Origin: Tricholoma matsutake | Lineage: Eukaryota; Basidiomycota; Agaricomycetes; Agaricales; Tricholomataceae | DNA: 64,000 nt | Assembly: GCA_026075535.2 (NCBI GenBank) | Contig: AP026538.1 | Location: 3,348,001 to 3,412,000 of the forward strand | Reading direction: 5' to 3' | In this document: positions 1 through 10,993 of the stretch, one piece after another | How positions within the stretch are numbered: position 1 is the first letter of the stretch | Layout of the letters: every line of letters starts with the position of its first letter | Notes under the pieces: model-generated | What the model saw: the letters and a program-made list of their open reading frames with translations, nothing else | Databases searched by the model: none | What the model was told of the DNA's origin: nothing | Position numbers and translations under genes: made by a program

Positions 1-2013
1 GTCACAATGTGAAGTGACATGGCTTACTCCCACTCCCTAACAGGTTAGCATTGATCTCAAAACTCATGATAAGCATTCTCTTAGCCACCTCAAAGTTGAG
101 AATCTTGAAGGTGTCAAAGAGTTTACACCATGGAGGTTGATCAGGGAATATTGGTTGGATCAACCTGTCACCATGCACCTCCACATAATTGTAAAGATCC
201 TGGCTACCAGGGAGTGAGAGCGCATCTCCATGGCTAAGTGGTGTTGATAAGATTTGCCATGGTTTCTTGATCCTCACTGAGTTTGATCCTGTCTTTTTTA
301 TTCTTTTGAGTGCCAGTTGTCCTTATGCACCACTATCCTCCCAATCTGCCCATGTTTTGTTGTCCCCTAGCCATGTATTGTGCATTCCCCTTGCTATGGT
401 CCCTTCCTTGTACAAAAGGCCAACCAACTGTTGGCTTGTTCAAGTTTGCCTGATCCTCCACATTAAACATCTTTTTCATCAGGTTTGTGGGACACCCAGT
501 AGTGGCAAAATGATGCTCATGGAACTGTTCCATGCCCACATTCTCTCACAAGAGCCTGGAGCTATCATAGAGGTCATCAAGGGGTGGTTTAAAGAACCCA
601 GAAACAAAATTGAGGACTGAATATATGAGAGAACCAAAATGTACCCCCCCTCACTGGCCCTCACAACCATTATCTCTTATTCAATAATGCTCAGGATACC
701 TATTGGGATGGATTTCTCTGGGAGAATTTCTTTAAGGACACCATCCAACATGGCAGTGGAACATGTGCTATTTTATTTTGCAGCTATGGAAGCCCCCAAG
801 TGCCTGGCCAGTGGAACATGACAATAGGGCTCTGCTTGTCCTTCACAACAGTGCATGTATATCCCTTACTCCTAATCATATTGATACTAGTGGTTTGGAG
901 TTTCTGCTGATCAGTCTATTGTTCTCTTGAGAAGAATTCAAAAAGGCTGTGGATCATTTTAATGGTCCTGATCATAGTTGCATTCACATGGATCAAGAAC
1001 TTTCACAGAAGCTATGTGAAGGGATGATGGGACATGTGAGTGCTGTTGGGGATTTGTTGTATAAGTTATCTCATGTGGTAAGCCCCACCCATAGTTATAA
1101 TGATTAAGTTCCTCCCAAGCTTTCAAATGTTAGGATTGCAAAATATTACAAGAGGGAGGAACACTTGTCATTGATGACTTACTCAACATTCATCAGGCTG
1201 GGAAGCTGCTTCCTGACCTTTCTAACTTCTCATGAGGGTTGCCTGGTGTCAATGACTTGCAGAAGGCTGCTGTTGCAACTGTGTTCCAAAAGCTGCTCAC
1301 ACATGACAGTATCATAGCAAGTGGGAATCATGATGAGGATTTCTGCCATCACCATGGCTGGATGCACTCCGAATAGCTTTCAGGCAGGACCTGCTACATG
1401 TTCCCTTTGCTGCTTCACACAATGTATGTTTCATGGAGATTGATCCCCACTATCATACAATATGCATTTGCAAACATATAGGACATGACTTTTTTTGATC
1501 CTTAAGAATTCAACCCTTCTCAGTTGTCTCCTCCATCTTGTATCAGAGTAGCCTTTTCAGATAAGCTTGTTATCAATTTGAATTCTATCATGGACTTTTT
1601 GCTGCCACTGTCCACATGTGCCCTGAGCTTTTTACTGCACCAGGAGCCTGCAAAGGCCACATGAATTCTTTATTCCTGAGAAGAAATGGGGGATAGAACT
1701 CATATAAGAAGGAACTCAGAGTAGCTTGTCTGAACATAGCTCTTGTTTTGGCCTTGGGAGTAAGTATGGAGTTTGGTTGGCCTCAAATGATATGGTAGAC
1801 TACATTATCCTTGACTGTCAAACAGATGTATCCCACTGTCACCCAACCCACATAACTGTCTTGTCTTTCAAATCATCAAAGTATGACTGAAGCATCATTT
1901 CAGATATACAAAACCTTTTCTATGCTGTGTTTGGAGATAACTTCTACTGCCCCACTATCCTCAACAACATGCCTCAGAAGGTTGTGGAGCCATTTGCATT
2001 ATTGGAGGCTTAG
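1..2013 (+). pseudogene. Decayed CR-effector (Crinkler-type) P-loop NTPase/nuclease gene
   Basis: Joined frames give a protein resembling the Crinkler-RHS-type effector families that are expanded in Agaricomycetes. From about 40 to 210 a stretch ending HLHIIVK looks like the ubiquitin-like header domain. From about 480 the P-loop GTPSSGK is visible; the expected following Ser/Thr is Met. A block around 690-830 contains NFFKDTIQ and FCSYGSP and fits the Walker B and sensor part of the NTPase. From about 1560 to 2010 the frame resembles the C-terminal restriction-endonuclease-like domain, with SNDMVDYIILDC at about 1780. Frameshifts and stops separate these blocks, and the start lies before the window. 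In this family the header and NTPase are thought to deliver or regulate a nuclease effector. The family call comes from remembered motif order; the pseudogene status is direct. Confidence 0.62.
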
Positions 2014-2740
2014 TAGTGTTGCTGCAAGTTGAGTTATGTTAAGGTGGTCTTTGAAGCCTTCATGAGATGTATGTACTTTGTTATCATTTCCAGCACTTCA
2101 GATCAGAATAATACTATAAGGGGACACCTCTATTTTTCTATTTTCTCTCTATTTTCCCATGTTGTATCAAACCACAAATAATAAGGTTAGATGATATTTT
2201 CTAGTTGAAATTGTCCCTATATAAAATAACCCTCATACCTGTTTCTCTCAGCCCTGCTGTGGGTCCTTGACAGTCAACCTCCAGGCAATCTTGAATGCTT
2301 TTGCCAGCAGCTTTAATCATCAATCTGGCCCCACATTTTCTGCTGTCCCATCTTACAACAGCACCCAGCAATCAATCTTTGCACTGTCCCTCTGCCTCCT
2401 CATGTGCTGCATCCTTCCACTTCCACTCCACTCCTACCCATATGGGCATGCTCCATGCATTATCCACTGAGTGGGACTGGCTTGCCTAACAATATATGCA
2501 CAGCTTGTGTGCACTGTGTTCAAAGTTGGGGGAACTGTATTTGGTGTCAGATTGGCATTGAGAGCTGGATTGGATTGTGCATGGAGGCACAACCAGCAGT
2601 GGTATGTGTTGGATTATATAATCTGTCACTGCTTTATCAGTGCTTAACAGACCATAGTTTGCACACACACACAAGTGATGTGATAGTTGTAGCAATCTGT
2701 GTCTGGTTATATGGTATCCTTGTTCTGTTGAACCCTATAA
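2014..2740. other. Unassigned stretch
   Basis: No convincing coding frame, terminal repeat or structured RNA was found. Short open frames at 2267-2778 lack codon structure and overlap each other in all frames. The stretch is AT-rich and CpG-poor, as expected for old repeat DNA. Confidence 0.4.
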
Positions 2741-3887
2741 AACCTGATAGCTCAGTTGGTCAGAGCATCTGGTATTAGTGATGTGTAAGGCCCAGCCCAA
2801 AGCCCTTAAGCCCTGGCTGCTGAGCCCTGGAAGCCTGAGCTGTGCCGAGCCTTAGAGGAGGCTTCGTAGGGCCTAGGGCTCAGCTCAATGTTTCTGAAGC
2901 CTGAGCTGAGCCCTCGAGCCCTGGCTTGGTGGCTGTGATTCACCAGTGCTTCATTGTGCACTTCTCAACTCCTCTTCTTGCAAATTGGAAGCTCCTGGGG
3001 CACAGCACTAAGCAAATGCCTAATGCCCAGCTTACCAGGAGCTGCACAGATGATGTAGGAGTCAGGGAGCTGGGATAGATGGGTGTGCATGATTGCACTG
3101 AGGGTGAGTACTGTCCAAATTCAAGCTTGTGAAGGAGGGGTTAACTTGATCAATGGGGTCAGCCAAAAAAGGAACATATTTGGTGAATACATGCCTTGGG
3201 GCTGTCCTGCCAGGCAGATCTCCCCAAACATCAGATGAATCACACCAGAAGCACTTAGCAGTGTATACAATTTGAGCTCATCTGAATCAAACCTGGGCCC
3301 TTGCAGTCGAGATCAAGAAAATTTCATTGTCGGGGTATGTTGAAAGTGGTATATCGAAAGCAATGATCTAAAGTAAGAAAAAAAAACGTATTAATATCAT
3401 AAGTAGAAAGAAGAGCCCACGTTGCAACTACACTGAGCAGAACAATGAGAGGGGTGTTGAACAAATTGTGTGTCATCAATCAACGTTGGCAGCAAGTTCT
3501 GGACAATGTTGAACACTGCAACTTCAAGTTCATACCAAAACTTAGACTCATAGTCCCAACTCCCTCTTATACACATGAGCCTATACATATGCTATACATC
3601 AATGCTTGCTCATGTACTAGGGATCAACTATGGTAAGTCTGTCAGACTTAGTTTAACTGACTTTTTGAGGTATTTTTACCATTATATTTATATCCTCTAT
3701 GAGATTTTCAGATTCCCTACTCAAGCTGCAGCCTAAGCCTGAGCCAAGCCTGAGCCAAGCCAAGCCTGCTACTAGGGCCCGGCTCGCGATGTATCGAAGC
3801 CTGAGCCTGCTCAAGCTGAGCTGGGCCCTGCACATCACTATGTGGTATATGTCCAGGAGGGCCTGGTTTCAATCCCCAGTCTGGTCA
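2741..3887 (+). pseudogene. tRNA-like gene split by a hAT insertion
   Basis: Positions 2741-2775 hold an A-box-like D arm (TAGCTCAGTTGGTCAGAGC) after an acceptor-like heptamer. Positions 3849-3887 hold an anticodon-stem 3' half, a variable loop and a B-box-like T arm (GGTTTCAATCCCC), then TCTGGTC, which pairs imperfectly with the 5' acceptor strand. Removing the 1065-bp insertion and one duplicate target site gives a cloverleaf of about tRNA size with stem TCTGG/CCAGG. The resulting loop TATATGT lacks U33, so it may be a degenerate tRNA or a tRNA-derived SINE head rather than a working tRNA. Confidence 0.5.
2776..3840. mobile_element. Non-autonomous hAT element in a tRNA-like sequence
   Basis: The left end reads TAGTGATGTG, then GGCCCAGC a few bases on; the inverted right end is TAGTGATGTGCAGGGCCCAG. 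The flanking 8-mers TCTGGTAT (2768-2775) and TGTGGTAT (3841-3848) match at 7 of 8 bases, the duplication size of hAT elements. The subterminal 150 bp at each end are rich in short AAGCCTGAGC-like repeats in opposite orientation. No transposase frame is present, so movement would need a transposase in trans. Confidence 0.72.
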
Positions 3888-4951
3888 TCTTTTCTGCATT
3901 CCTACAGTATGGCAAGTTTTCTTGAGAATCACCTTGTCAGAGGGTCTGGTTTGTATTAGGGGCAGAGCTGAGGAGGGGGAGGAGGTACCATGCAAATAGA
4001 GGTGCTACTTGAGTACAAGCTTTGTAACATCATAAGTGGTACTTCCCACTTTGAACATCCATCAAATGATCTTTTTGCCTTGTTTCCTTTATTTCATCTG
4101 CCTGTCCCATTGATTGTGCTCTCATCATTGCCATCTGTGTTGTTGGCCTCCTCCAGTCTCTCACACTGCAGGGAGGCAGATATCTTTTCTTTACTCTGCT
4201 TTTAAGCCCACCCTCACATGCTCTCTTTGACAACCTTTTGCACTTTGACAGCCACTTCTCATCTGGTGCCATGAATGACTGCCTGCTTTGACATCATTAT
4301 CCTGTCCATTGTGTGAAACTGTGGGCTTCATCTTACTGTTTGGGTCAATGAATGAATACATGTTTCTCTGCAAGAGGGAGGGTTGGAACTGCAGGATTTC
4401 ATATACAGGATATGTACACCTACCTCTAATTGTGCAAACTCATATTATCATAATTGTTTTACTATAATTCAGCTAGTCAACAGGCAGCCTGCATCTTCTC
4501 TCATAGCTCTAAACCTTCACTGCCACATCCCAACACTGCCATACAGAAGCAAAAGCAACAGATTGGCATGAACAGCTGCACAATGGAGCTGGAGGCAATG
4601 AAGATGGCACCAGAGCTGGTGAGGATGCCCTATAGGTATGATTCACCTCACACAACAAGGTCAGGGCTCTCATCCACATCATCCAGTGCTGGACATCCTG
4701 TCTGCTCATCTACAGCATGTGCAGATTCCTCATGCCTTATCTGCTTGCCCACCCTCACTCCTGAACCCAACAGCAATCTCACACTGTCCAACCCCATGCC
4801 CATATCATCTGCTACCTGCTCCTCCTCACATTCTGGGAGTGTGTAGAGCACATGCAACATGTTATGGAAACACTAAATTCACCAATGTTGTAAGGGCAAC
4901 CTTACAATCAGCATGAAACATGCAATACTTGCAAGAGAAAACCAAGTTTAG
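3888..4951. other. Unassigned repeat-like stretch
   Basis: No protein family was recognised. Several overlapping short frames occur on both strands, none with coherent composition. The right edge is the target site of the solo LTR at 4952. Confidence 0.35.
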
Positions 4952-5270
4952 TGTTACAATTTGTTATCTGGACCTGCAAGACTGGGCACTTCATTTTTCT
5001 GTTCGACTTGACTCACTTCCAACGGGAGACACCTTGATGCATGGTGACTCCATGCACCTGAATCCACTCCCACACACACCATGGTACGACAACCCCTTTA
5101 CATGAGGTCTGTGACGTCGGACCCTCACGATTGACATGCTGTGCTGCAGCATGTCCTTGACATCGGATGCCTCATGCAAGGCATGAGGCCTATTGTTTCT
5201 ATTGTTCTTGTCTATATTTACCTGATAAGCATCTCACTTTCCGATTGGACGATAGATAGTCCTGGAACAG

Positions 5271-5314
5271 TATATAAGCTGTAGCTACACTCTGTGTATT
5301 CTCCAGCTTGACCT
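5271..5314 (+). promoter_or_regulatory. Ty3-1 family LTR promoter and R start
   Basis: TATATAAG at 5271-5278 is followed at 5304-5314 by CAGCTTGACCT. The 33-bp spacing suits a TATA-directed start. The 11-mer is the complement of the primer-binding site of the complete copy, which implies that the mRNA begins at or near it. Confidence 0.6.
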
Positions 5315-5352
5315 AATTCAAATAATGGTCTTAGACTCAACCAGAACACTCG

Positions 5353-5559
5353 ACAGCTTAGGAAGCCCCTAGCTGTGATAACTCAAACTCGACAGTTGGA
5401 AAGCCTCCAACTGTGATACACAAACCGACGGTGTACTCAGAAAGCTTCTGAGTATGGATAGCCATATCGACTTAGGAAGCACCAAGTCCTGAACAGAACC
5501 CGATACAGTAAGAAAGCCTCTTACTGCAAGAACTGATACAGTTGGAAAGCCTCCAACTG
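5353..5559 (+). other. Array of six AAGCN-loop hairpins in the LTR
   Basis: Six stem-loops follow one another at 5353-5376, 5392-5414, 5434-5454, 5469-5488, 5506-5526 and 5539-5559. Stems are 7-9 bp and mostly differ in sequence, while the pentaloops are AAGCC, AAGCC, AAGCT, AAGCA, AAGCC and AAGCC. Two stems carry a single bulge. All lie downstream of the predicted start, so they would be in the RNA leader (R/U5). The same array is present in both LTRs of Ty3-1. A packaging, dimerisation or translation role is inference. Confidence 0.75.
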
Positions 5560-5604
5560 CAACATATGAAGACTAGGCTGAGTTGAGACCTATAGTCTTA
5601 ACAT

Positions 5605-5939
5605 TTAGCATATTACACTAAATGCATGACTTGTACTACTCACCTTGCAAGGGAAAGCCAAAGAGAATCCTCTAAGGCATTCCCTCGCAGAGGGGGCAAC
5701 TATATACATGTAACCATGTGACAAAGTAAAGGTAAGTGAACCTAATGTAGAAGTCATCAGTATTTTAACAGGTTGCTTGTTCTTGCTTGTAACAGGTGGT
5801 ACTGAGTTGCTCCCAGCTGGTACCACTCCAGAAAGTTGGCCAGATTGTGTATGGCAAGTGACCACAAGCAAGGAAAGTTTTAGAAAGTTCCAAAAAGTCC
5901 AAAAAGCATCAAAAAGTTTAACGAGCTTGAATTAATTAG
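5605..5939. other. Unassigned stretch right of the solo LTR
   Basis: This continues the sequence interrupted by the solo LTR at 4951. No coding frame or terminal repeat was recognised. Confidence 0.3.
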
Positions 5940-8799
5940 ATTGGTTAGAACCACCATCCATGCCTACTAGTAGTATTTTTTGCCATTTATGAAGCCTTGA
6001 AAGCAATGAATTGAAATGTGGGTAGATTATCAACAAGAGTATGCATCCCAAACATAAATGATGACTGGACTTAAGTTGGCAAATAGAGCATGTTACTTGG
6101 TTTGCGACAGGTAAAAAATAATATGGCTTTAACAGACAGGTCAATAATTAAATGTAGGATGTTCAATAGGAATGTCAGCACTTACTTTCATATTCTAGGG
6201 ACTGCTTGGAATGTAGAGAGCATGTCAATCACCCTCCAAGGAAGATCCACCTGGAAGATTGCCATGGTTTTGCATTACTTGAATGATGCTGCATGCAGTC
6301 AGCAATGAGTTCCAGTGCTGTTCACTGAATGTGTTCAGATTTTCCATGTAGTCAGCTACAATTTTCCTATATATTCATGGGAAAATGTGCTATTGTGGAC
6401 TTTATAGCTGGTAGTAAACATTGAAAAGGCTCATTTGATTTAGCACCATGAATAAGGCTGAGATAGCGGGATATACTATCTATTGTTATGCACCGCTGCT
6501 GCTGCAAGTGCAACCGCTCCTTTGGGGTGCCAATACTCAGTTAACTCAGAGCTTTCAATTGGTTTCTTGATGGCCCAGGTGAGCAATTCAACCATAAATT
6601 GCAATTCAAAAAGACCTTGAGGCTTCTAACAGGTATACATAGAGATCAGTGAAGCATTGCCATAAGGCAGATTTTGACTTACAATATAGTTGATGTCACA
6701 GGGATTGGAGCCCTCAGCAGATGGAACTTTCCACAAAGCAGGCCCATCCTTTCTCATGGCACTTTCAGAGTACTTGGCTATCGCACTAGGATTGTCCTTG
6801 AATTTGTGCTGCTTGTAAAACATCTCCACTAGATTCACCACATGCATGCCAAAATCAGACCACTTTCAATGATCCAATCATATGCCTGGTTAGAGAAGCA
6901 ATTACTCATAGATGAGTCAGATGAATGAAAATAGTACTGTACCATTGTGTACATTTTACTTTGAGATGTAATGACATAGCTATTACCAGGATGAACTTTG
7001 TCAAGGATTTTCTGAATGGTAGTGAAAAATGCCATGCCTTTGCTGAACTCATGGAATGGCTTCTCGGAGCAGAACAAAACATGGTATAATGTTGGGAGGA
7101 ACTGTGATGACCAGTCAGCTGAGACCAAGAGAGGTATTTCATTACTGTGACCATTTTCATTTTTGATCAGTGATCCTGTTGGAAAGGAGGTGTTTGAGCA
7201 ACCATCAAATGATGGCTCAGACTTGAGAGTTGCTGGAGGCTGTATTGCAGGAGTTTTGACCAGCGGTAAGGGCTTGCTCTGGCTGCCTACTGGGGTGCGA
7301 TTACTAAGTATGCCTCTGTATGTAGACTCAGCATTGATCTCTGAATCGCTCCCTGCAATATGAATGATCTGATAAAATCAGTGCATGATTATGTTCAAAA
7401 TAATACTTAAACATTGAATATTTACCTCATTCTTTCATGCCTCATCCTGATGTTTTGATAATGGTCACTGCGAATTAGCATCTTCATCAGCAAGTCCACT
7501 AAGCACTTCAGAGGGAGGAGATGTGGATTGTGATGTTCTTTTCTTATTAGCATGACAAGAGATGATCTTCGACTTCCAGTCTTTAACAAGTCCTGAGGGT
7601 TTGCCAGTCACTTATCTCTTGATGCATTTACTGCCAGTGCTGCTGTGGTCATTCATATGATTAGTCAGCCACAAAGCTGTTGATTAATGTTGATTTGACT
7701 CATGTCTTGTGGTCCTCATCCTGTGCAGGCCATTTGAATTCCCATTCTTGTCTGAGCTTGGCTTTCTCAACTTCAATGGCTTCCCTCATCTCTCCTTTAG
7801 CTGACTTTTTCTTCTTCTTTGGTTTCTGTTCCTGAATTGAGTTCAAGTTAGCTCAGGCTGCAAATGGAGGAAGACTAGAGTGTTTGTATGCTCACTTGCT
7901 CAGTCTTGCTAGTGGGTTGGACAAGCTCATCTTTTGAGTAGTCATCTGGAGAATCTGGAGAGCTATGATCATCATCTTGGGGCATCAGGGGCTTATATTT
8001 TTCCATCAGAAAGTCCTCTTGTTCATTGTCCTTGAGCTCAGTGAGAGGCTCTTCATCATCCACCAGATCATCAAGGTGTCGGATAGCTGTATGTTCCTCC
8101 TCCGCATCCTCCTCCTCTTTGTCAAGCTCCATCTTTGCAAATGCAAGCTTCTTCTGCCTATCTAGCTCCTTGATTCTGTGCAATAACTCAGCCTTCTCAG
8201 CCTTTGCTGCTGTGACTTTAGCTGACATGCACTTTGCATGCAGCATGGCTAGCTTTCCCAGTTGTACCACACGATTGATATGTTTAGGCAATGGAGATCA
8301 AGGGGAAATGGTTCTTTTCACCTTGGAAGTCATTTTTGCTGGTGCGATTTGCAAAGTTACCTTCTGTCTCTTGTTGACTGGCTCAACACTCTGTGGAGAT
8401 GGATCCTCGCTGCCTGGTTGATCTTCTGAATGACTTTGTTTGTGTGATGCAAACTGGGTAGAACTCAGAGGCTCAGGTCTTGCTTCTCCAACACCTTCAG
8501 GAGTATGAAAGTCAGGAGGCGCTGCTGGGCTCTGGTTATTGCTGGTTGCTTTGCCTTTGGGGCAACCCTGTTTACGTGGTGCATTCTGGGTAGGGCATGG
8601 CACAGGTATGGGTAACACCATGTGTTTCCAGTCATGGGTATGCATGGGTATGGGTACGGGTATGGGATTGCCATACCCAGGCAACACCATACCCTTTTCC
8701 ATGGTGTTATGAGTATGTGTGGGTATGCTGGTACCCAGATTTTGGTCAGGTGAGTAATCATCTGACTTTGTTGAATACTCATGACACATCTAATTCTAA

Positions 8800-9560
8800 A
8801 CTATACGACGATCCAACCACCACCATAGCATGGCCCAAACAATGCAAATTGTTGTTTGGGCCTATAGTAAGTTTTTTTGTGTTTCATTTCTTGTTGTTTT
8901 AAACTAATTGATTATGTTTCTTCTTTTTCAGGTTCTAAACTACTGATAATGATGGATGACAACAGCTAATGACACACACCCAACAGTGCCACATCACACA
9001 GGTCCATGGTAATATTTTTTTGTTTGTTTCTTTTTTCATAAACTAACTATTTTGTTTCTTTCATTTCCTAAGTTGGAACTCCCTTGGAATGAGGAGTTCA
9101 CATGGAACGACCCCACACCAACACTGCCACATCACAATGGCACACCACCTGCCCCAGCCTCACAAGCAACTGCTCATGGGGTGGATAGCAGGTGGAATGA
9201 TGACAATGACCAGGAGGAGGACCCGAGGACCCAACTGCCACCATGAGCAACTGCTCGTGGGGTGGAAATGGGATCGACAACTACAGGCACACCACCTGCC
9301 CCAGCCTCACAAGCAACTACTTGTGGGGTGGATAGTGGGTGGAATGACAACGATGACCAGGAGGAGGACCCAAGGACCCAACTGCCACCATAAGCAACTG
9401 CTTGTGGGGTGGAAACAGGGATCAATGACTACAGGCAGCACCCCCCCCCCCCCTCTCTCGCTGCAAATGTGAGAGGGGGGGTTACTCATTCTGTTCTTGG
9501 CAACTACAGGGCACCACCCCCCTCCCTTGCTCCAAACATGAGAGGGGGGTCACTTTCTGT
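8800..9560 (+). repeat. Intron-bearing hairpin unit, copy A
   Basis: A hairpin formed by GGCCCAAACAATG and TTGTTTGGGCC (8832-8862) is followed by an intron-like segment, GTAAGTTTTT to CAG, at 8867-8931, with branch-point-like ACTAAT at 8903. The downstream exon starts GTTCTAAACTACTGATAATG. A second GT-AG segment lies at 9009-9072. The following exon repeats near-palindromes such as ATGAGCAACTGCTCGTGG. No long coding frame spans the segments. Confidence 0.6.
9141..9432 (+). repeat. 147-bp tandem duplication
   Basis: A unit beginning CACACCACCTGCCCCAGCC starts at 9141 and again at 9288. Each copy contains two AGCAACT(G/A)CT(C/T)-type palindromes and the word GACCAGGAGGAGGACC. Differences between copies are mainly CG to TG or CA changes. 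Confidence 0.8.
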
Positions 9561-10442
9561 ATATTAATTTAGTGTAATTAGATTATTAAAATACATATTC
9601 ATGCTGAAACCTGCGAATAACCATGGGTAACCCACAGAAACCTGTGGTAACACCGTACCCCTACCCATGCAGGTATGGTGTTCATGGGTATGGGTAGGGG
9701 TGTAAGAAAATATACCTGAGGGTTACCCATGCCATGCCCTAATTCTGGGCAGAGCTGGCTGGCTCAGTCTCTACTTCCACATCTGAATTGTTGGATGGAG
9801 TAAGCTTGTCAGGTTTTGACAACTTGGATCCTTCTTTTGCCTTGGGAGCTACCTGCTGGCTTTTCCTTTTTTGCTTTCCAGTCTGTTGACTTTGAGCAGC
9901 TACAGGTGTTTCATAAATGTTGAGAGCAGATGGGGTATCCTGTACAGTTTCTTCAAGTTTTGACACATGCAGATCGGTGCAGCGCTGACATGCAGAAAGG
10001 AAGATTATAAAGAGTGTATGGGTTGATGAAGGACAACTATAGTCAAGGAATGTGAGGTGAATGTTGGTGACCTGTGACATTAATGTTTGCAGGTGATTTA
10101 CCTAACCTTGGGGTTTTGACTTTTAGTGTATTTGCCTTGTTGTTTGTTCTGTGCCAGCACATAATTGCTTCCCATCATTTGGTACTCCCATCCATTGTTG
10201 TTCAGGTCTACTAGCTGACTGCACCCTCCTGAGCCATGTCTTTATCCAATGAATCCCCAGAAACAACTTTACATGCATCAGCCTCTCCTTCATATACTCT
10301 GGATATTGCTTGTGTCCCAAAATGTGTGTATTCAGATTGTCATACTTACCATGCTATTAGTTTTCTGATGCCTCTGTAATCAGCTGAGCCAGGTCTTCAG
10401 ACCATCTTCAGCAAACTGTACATCTCGCCAGCTGTTGATTCC

Positions 10443-10796
10443 ATGCATAGAGACCACAGCTACATGCCTCCAAACCTTTCATCAGATAAGACTAACTGCC
10501 ATCTTTCTTGGAAGCATGCAATGTACTTCAACACTGATTTCAAATTTGAGGATGTCCCAGCAAAGTATGATGTCAATGCTATTCTGACCAAACTTCACAT
10601 GAAGTATCCCAAGATGAACTTCTTCCAGTATGAAGAAAAGCTTATGAAGCTTGGCATTTACTACCTGGAAACTGCAAATGAGGGGGAGCCTCATTTCTAC
10701 CAGTCAGCAGCAGTTGGAATGACATTGGAAGCCACTGAATTGTTCAGACAGTCTGTGTCTACAGAATATGACAAGGCCCGCCTTGCACATGAATGA
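10443..10796 (+). CDS. Hypothetical 117-aa protein in the Plavaka locus
   Basis: This uninterrupted frame lies between the accessory pseudogene and the Plavaka transposase. The product is 117 residues, mixed in charge, with no membrane segment and a plausible helical middle (around KMNFFQYEEKLMKLGIYYLE). I do not recognise the family. It could be a surviving exon of a transposon gene or a chance open frame; its composition favours real coding origin. Confidence 0.35.
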   Translation: MHRDHSYMPPNLSSDKTNCHLSWKHAMYFNTDFKFEDVPAKYDVNAILTKLHMKYPKMNFFQYEEKLMKLGIYYLETANEGEPHFYQSAAVGMTLEATELFRQSVSTEYDKARLAHE

Positions 10797-10993
10797 GAGA
10801 AAATGGAGAGAAAGTTTTGACCATTCAATAGTTCTGAATCTGACAACAATATCTGTATTGTACCAGTTCCCTTTATTTAGTGTGTAGAAACTTTTTGGGT
10901 ATGTAATTCAGATCTACATGAAATCCTTATGAGGTTCACTTAAAAATTGCTCAACAATCTGAACAGATTACTACTTCTTCTCCTCCTACTTCT

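Larger units (their letters stand above)
4952..5604 (+). mobile_element. Solo LTR of the Ty3-1 family
   Basis: This 653-bp LTR begins TGTTACAATTTG and ends TCTTAACA. It is flanked by the perfect 5-bp target duplication TTTAG (4947-4951 and 5605-5609). It matches both LTRs of the complete element at 24287-31592 over its whole length, in the opposite orientation. A TATA box (TATATAAG) lies at 5271. The 11-mer CAGCTTGACCT starts 33 bp further on at 5304 and fits a transcription start. A perfect target duplication around a single LTR indicates insertion of a full element followed by LTR-LTR recombination. Confidence 0.93.
8591..9741. mobile_element. Non-autonomous hAT element (TSD ATTCTGGG)
   Basis: The termini are TAGGGCATGGCA and, inverted, TAGGGCATGGCATGGGTAAC. 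The 8-bp duplication ATTCTGGG is perfect at 8583-8590 and 9742-9749. Many GGTATGGGTA-like words lie near both ends. There is no transposase. The interior holds an intron-bearing hairpin unit (8800-9560) and a 147-bp tandem duplication. It splits the accessory gene of the Plavaka locus. Confidence 0.88.
5940..10330 (-). pseudogene. Decayed accessory gene divergent from Plavaka
   Basis: Frames on the minus strand can be chained from about 10330 down to 5940, interrupted by the hAT element 8591-9741. The N-terminal part (9742-10080) is Lys/Gln/Ser-rich. After the insertion, 7875-8580 gives a low-complexity segment and then a charged coiled-coil-like helix rich in Glu and Lys. The more conserved-looking domain is at about 6630-7160, with motifs such as FLPTLYHVLFCS and SEKPFHEFSKGM. 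I recognise it only as a transposon-associated agaricomycete protein of unknown function. Many frameshifts and stops show it is dead. Its head-to-head position with the Plavaka transposase suggests it may be the second gene of that element; this is inference. Confidence 0.4.

Noticed and set aside
2..277. Open 91-aa minus-strand frame
   Set aside because: The plus strand of the same stretch reads as the header part of the CR-effector relic, so the minus frame is a shadow.
9440..9452. CRISPR-like or satellite array around the C runs at 9440, 23270 and 50629
   Set aside because: These are simple poly(C) runs without repeat-spacer structure.
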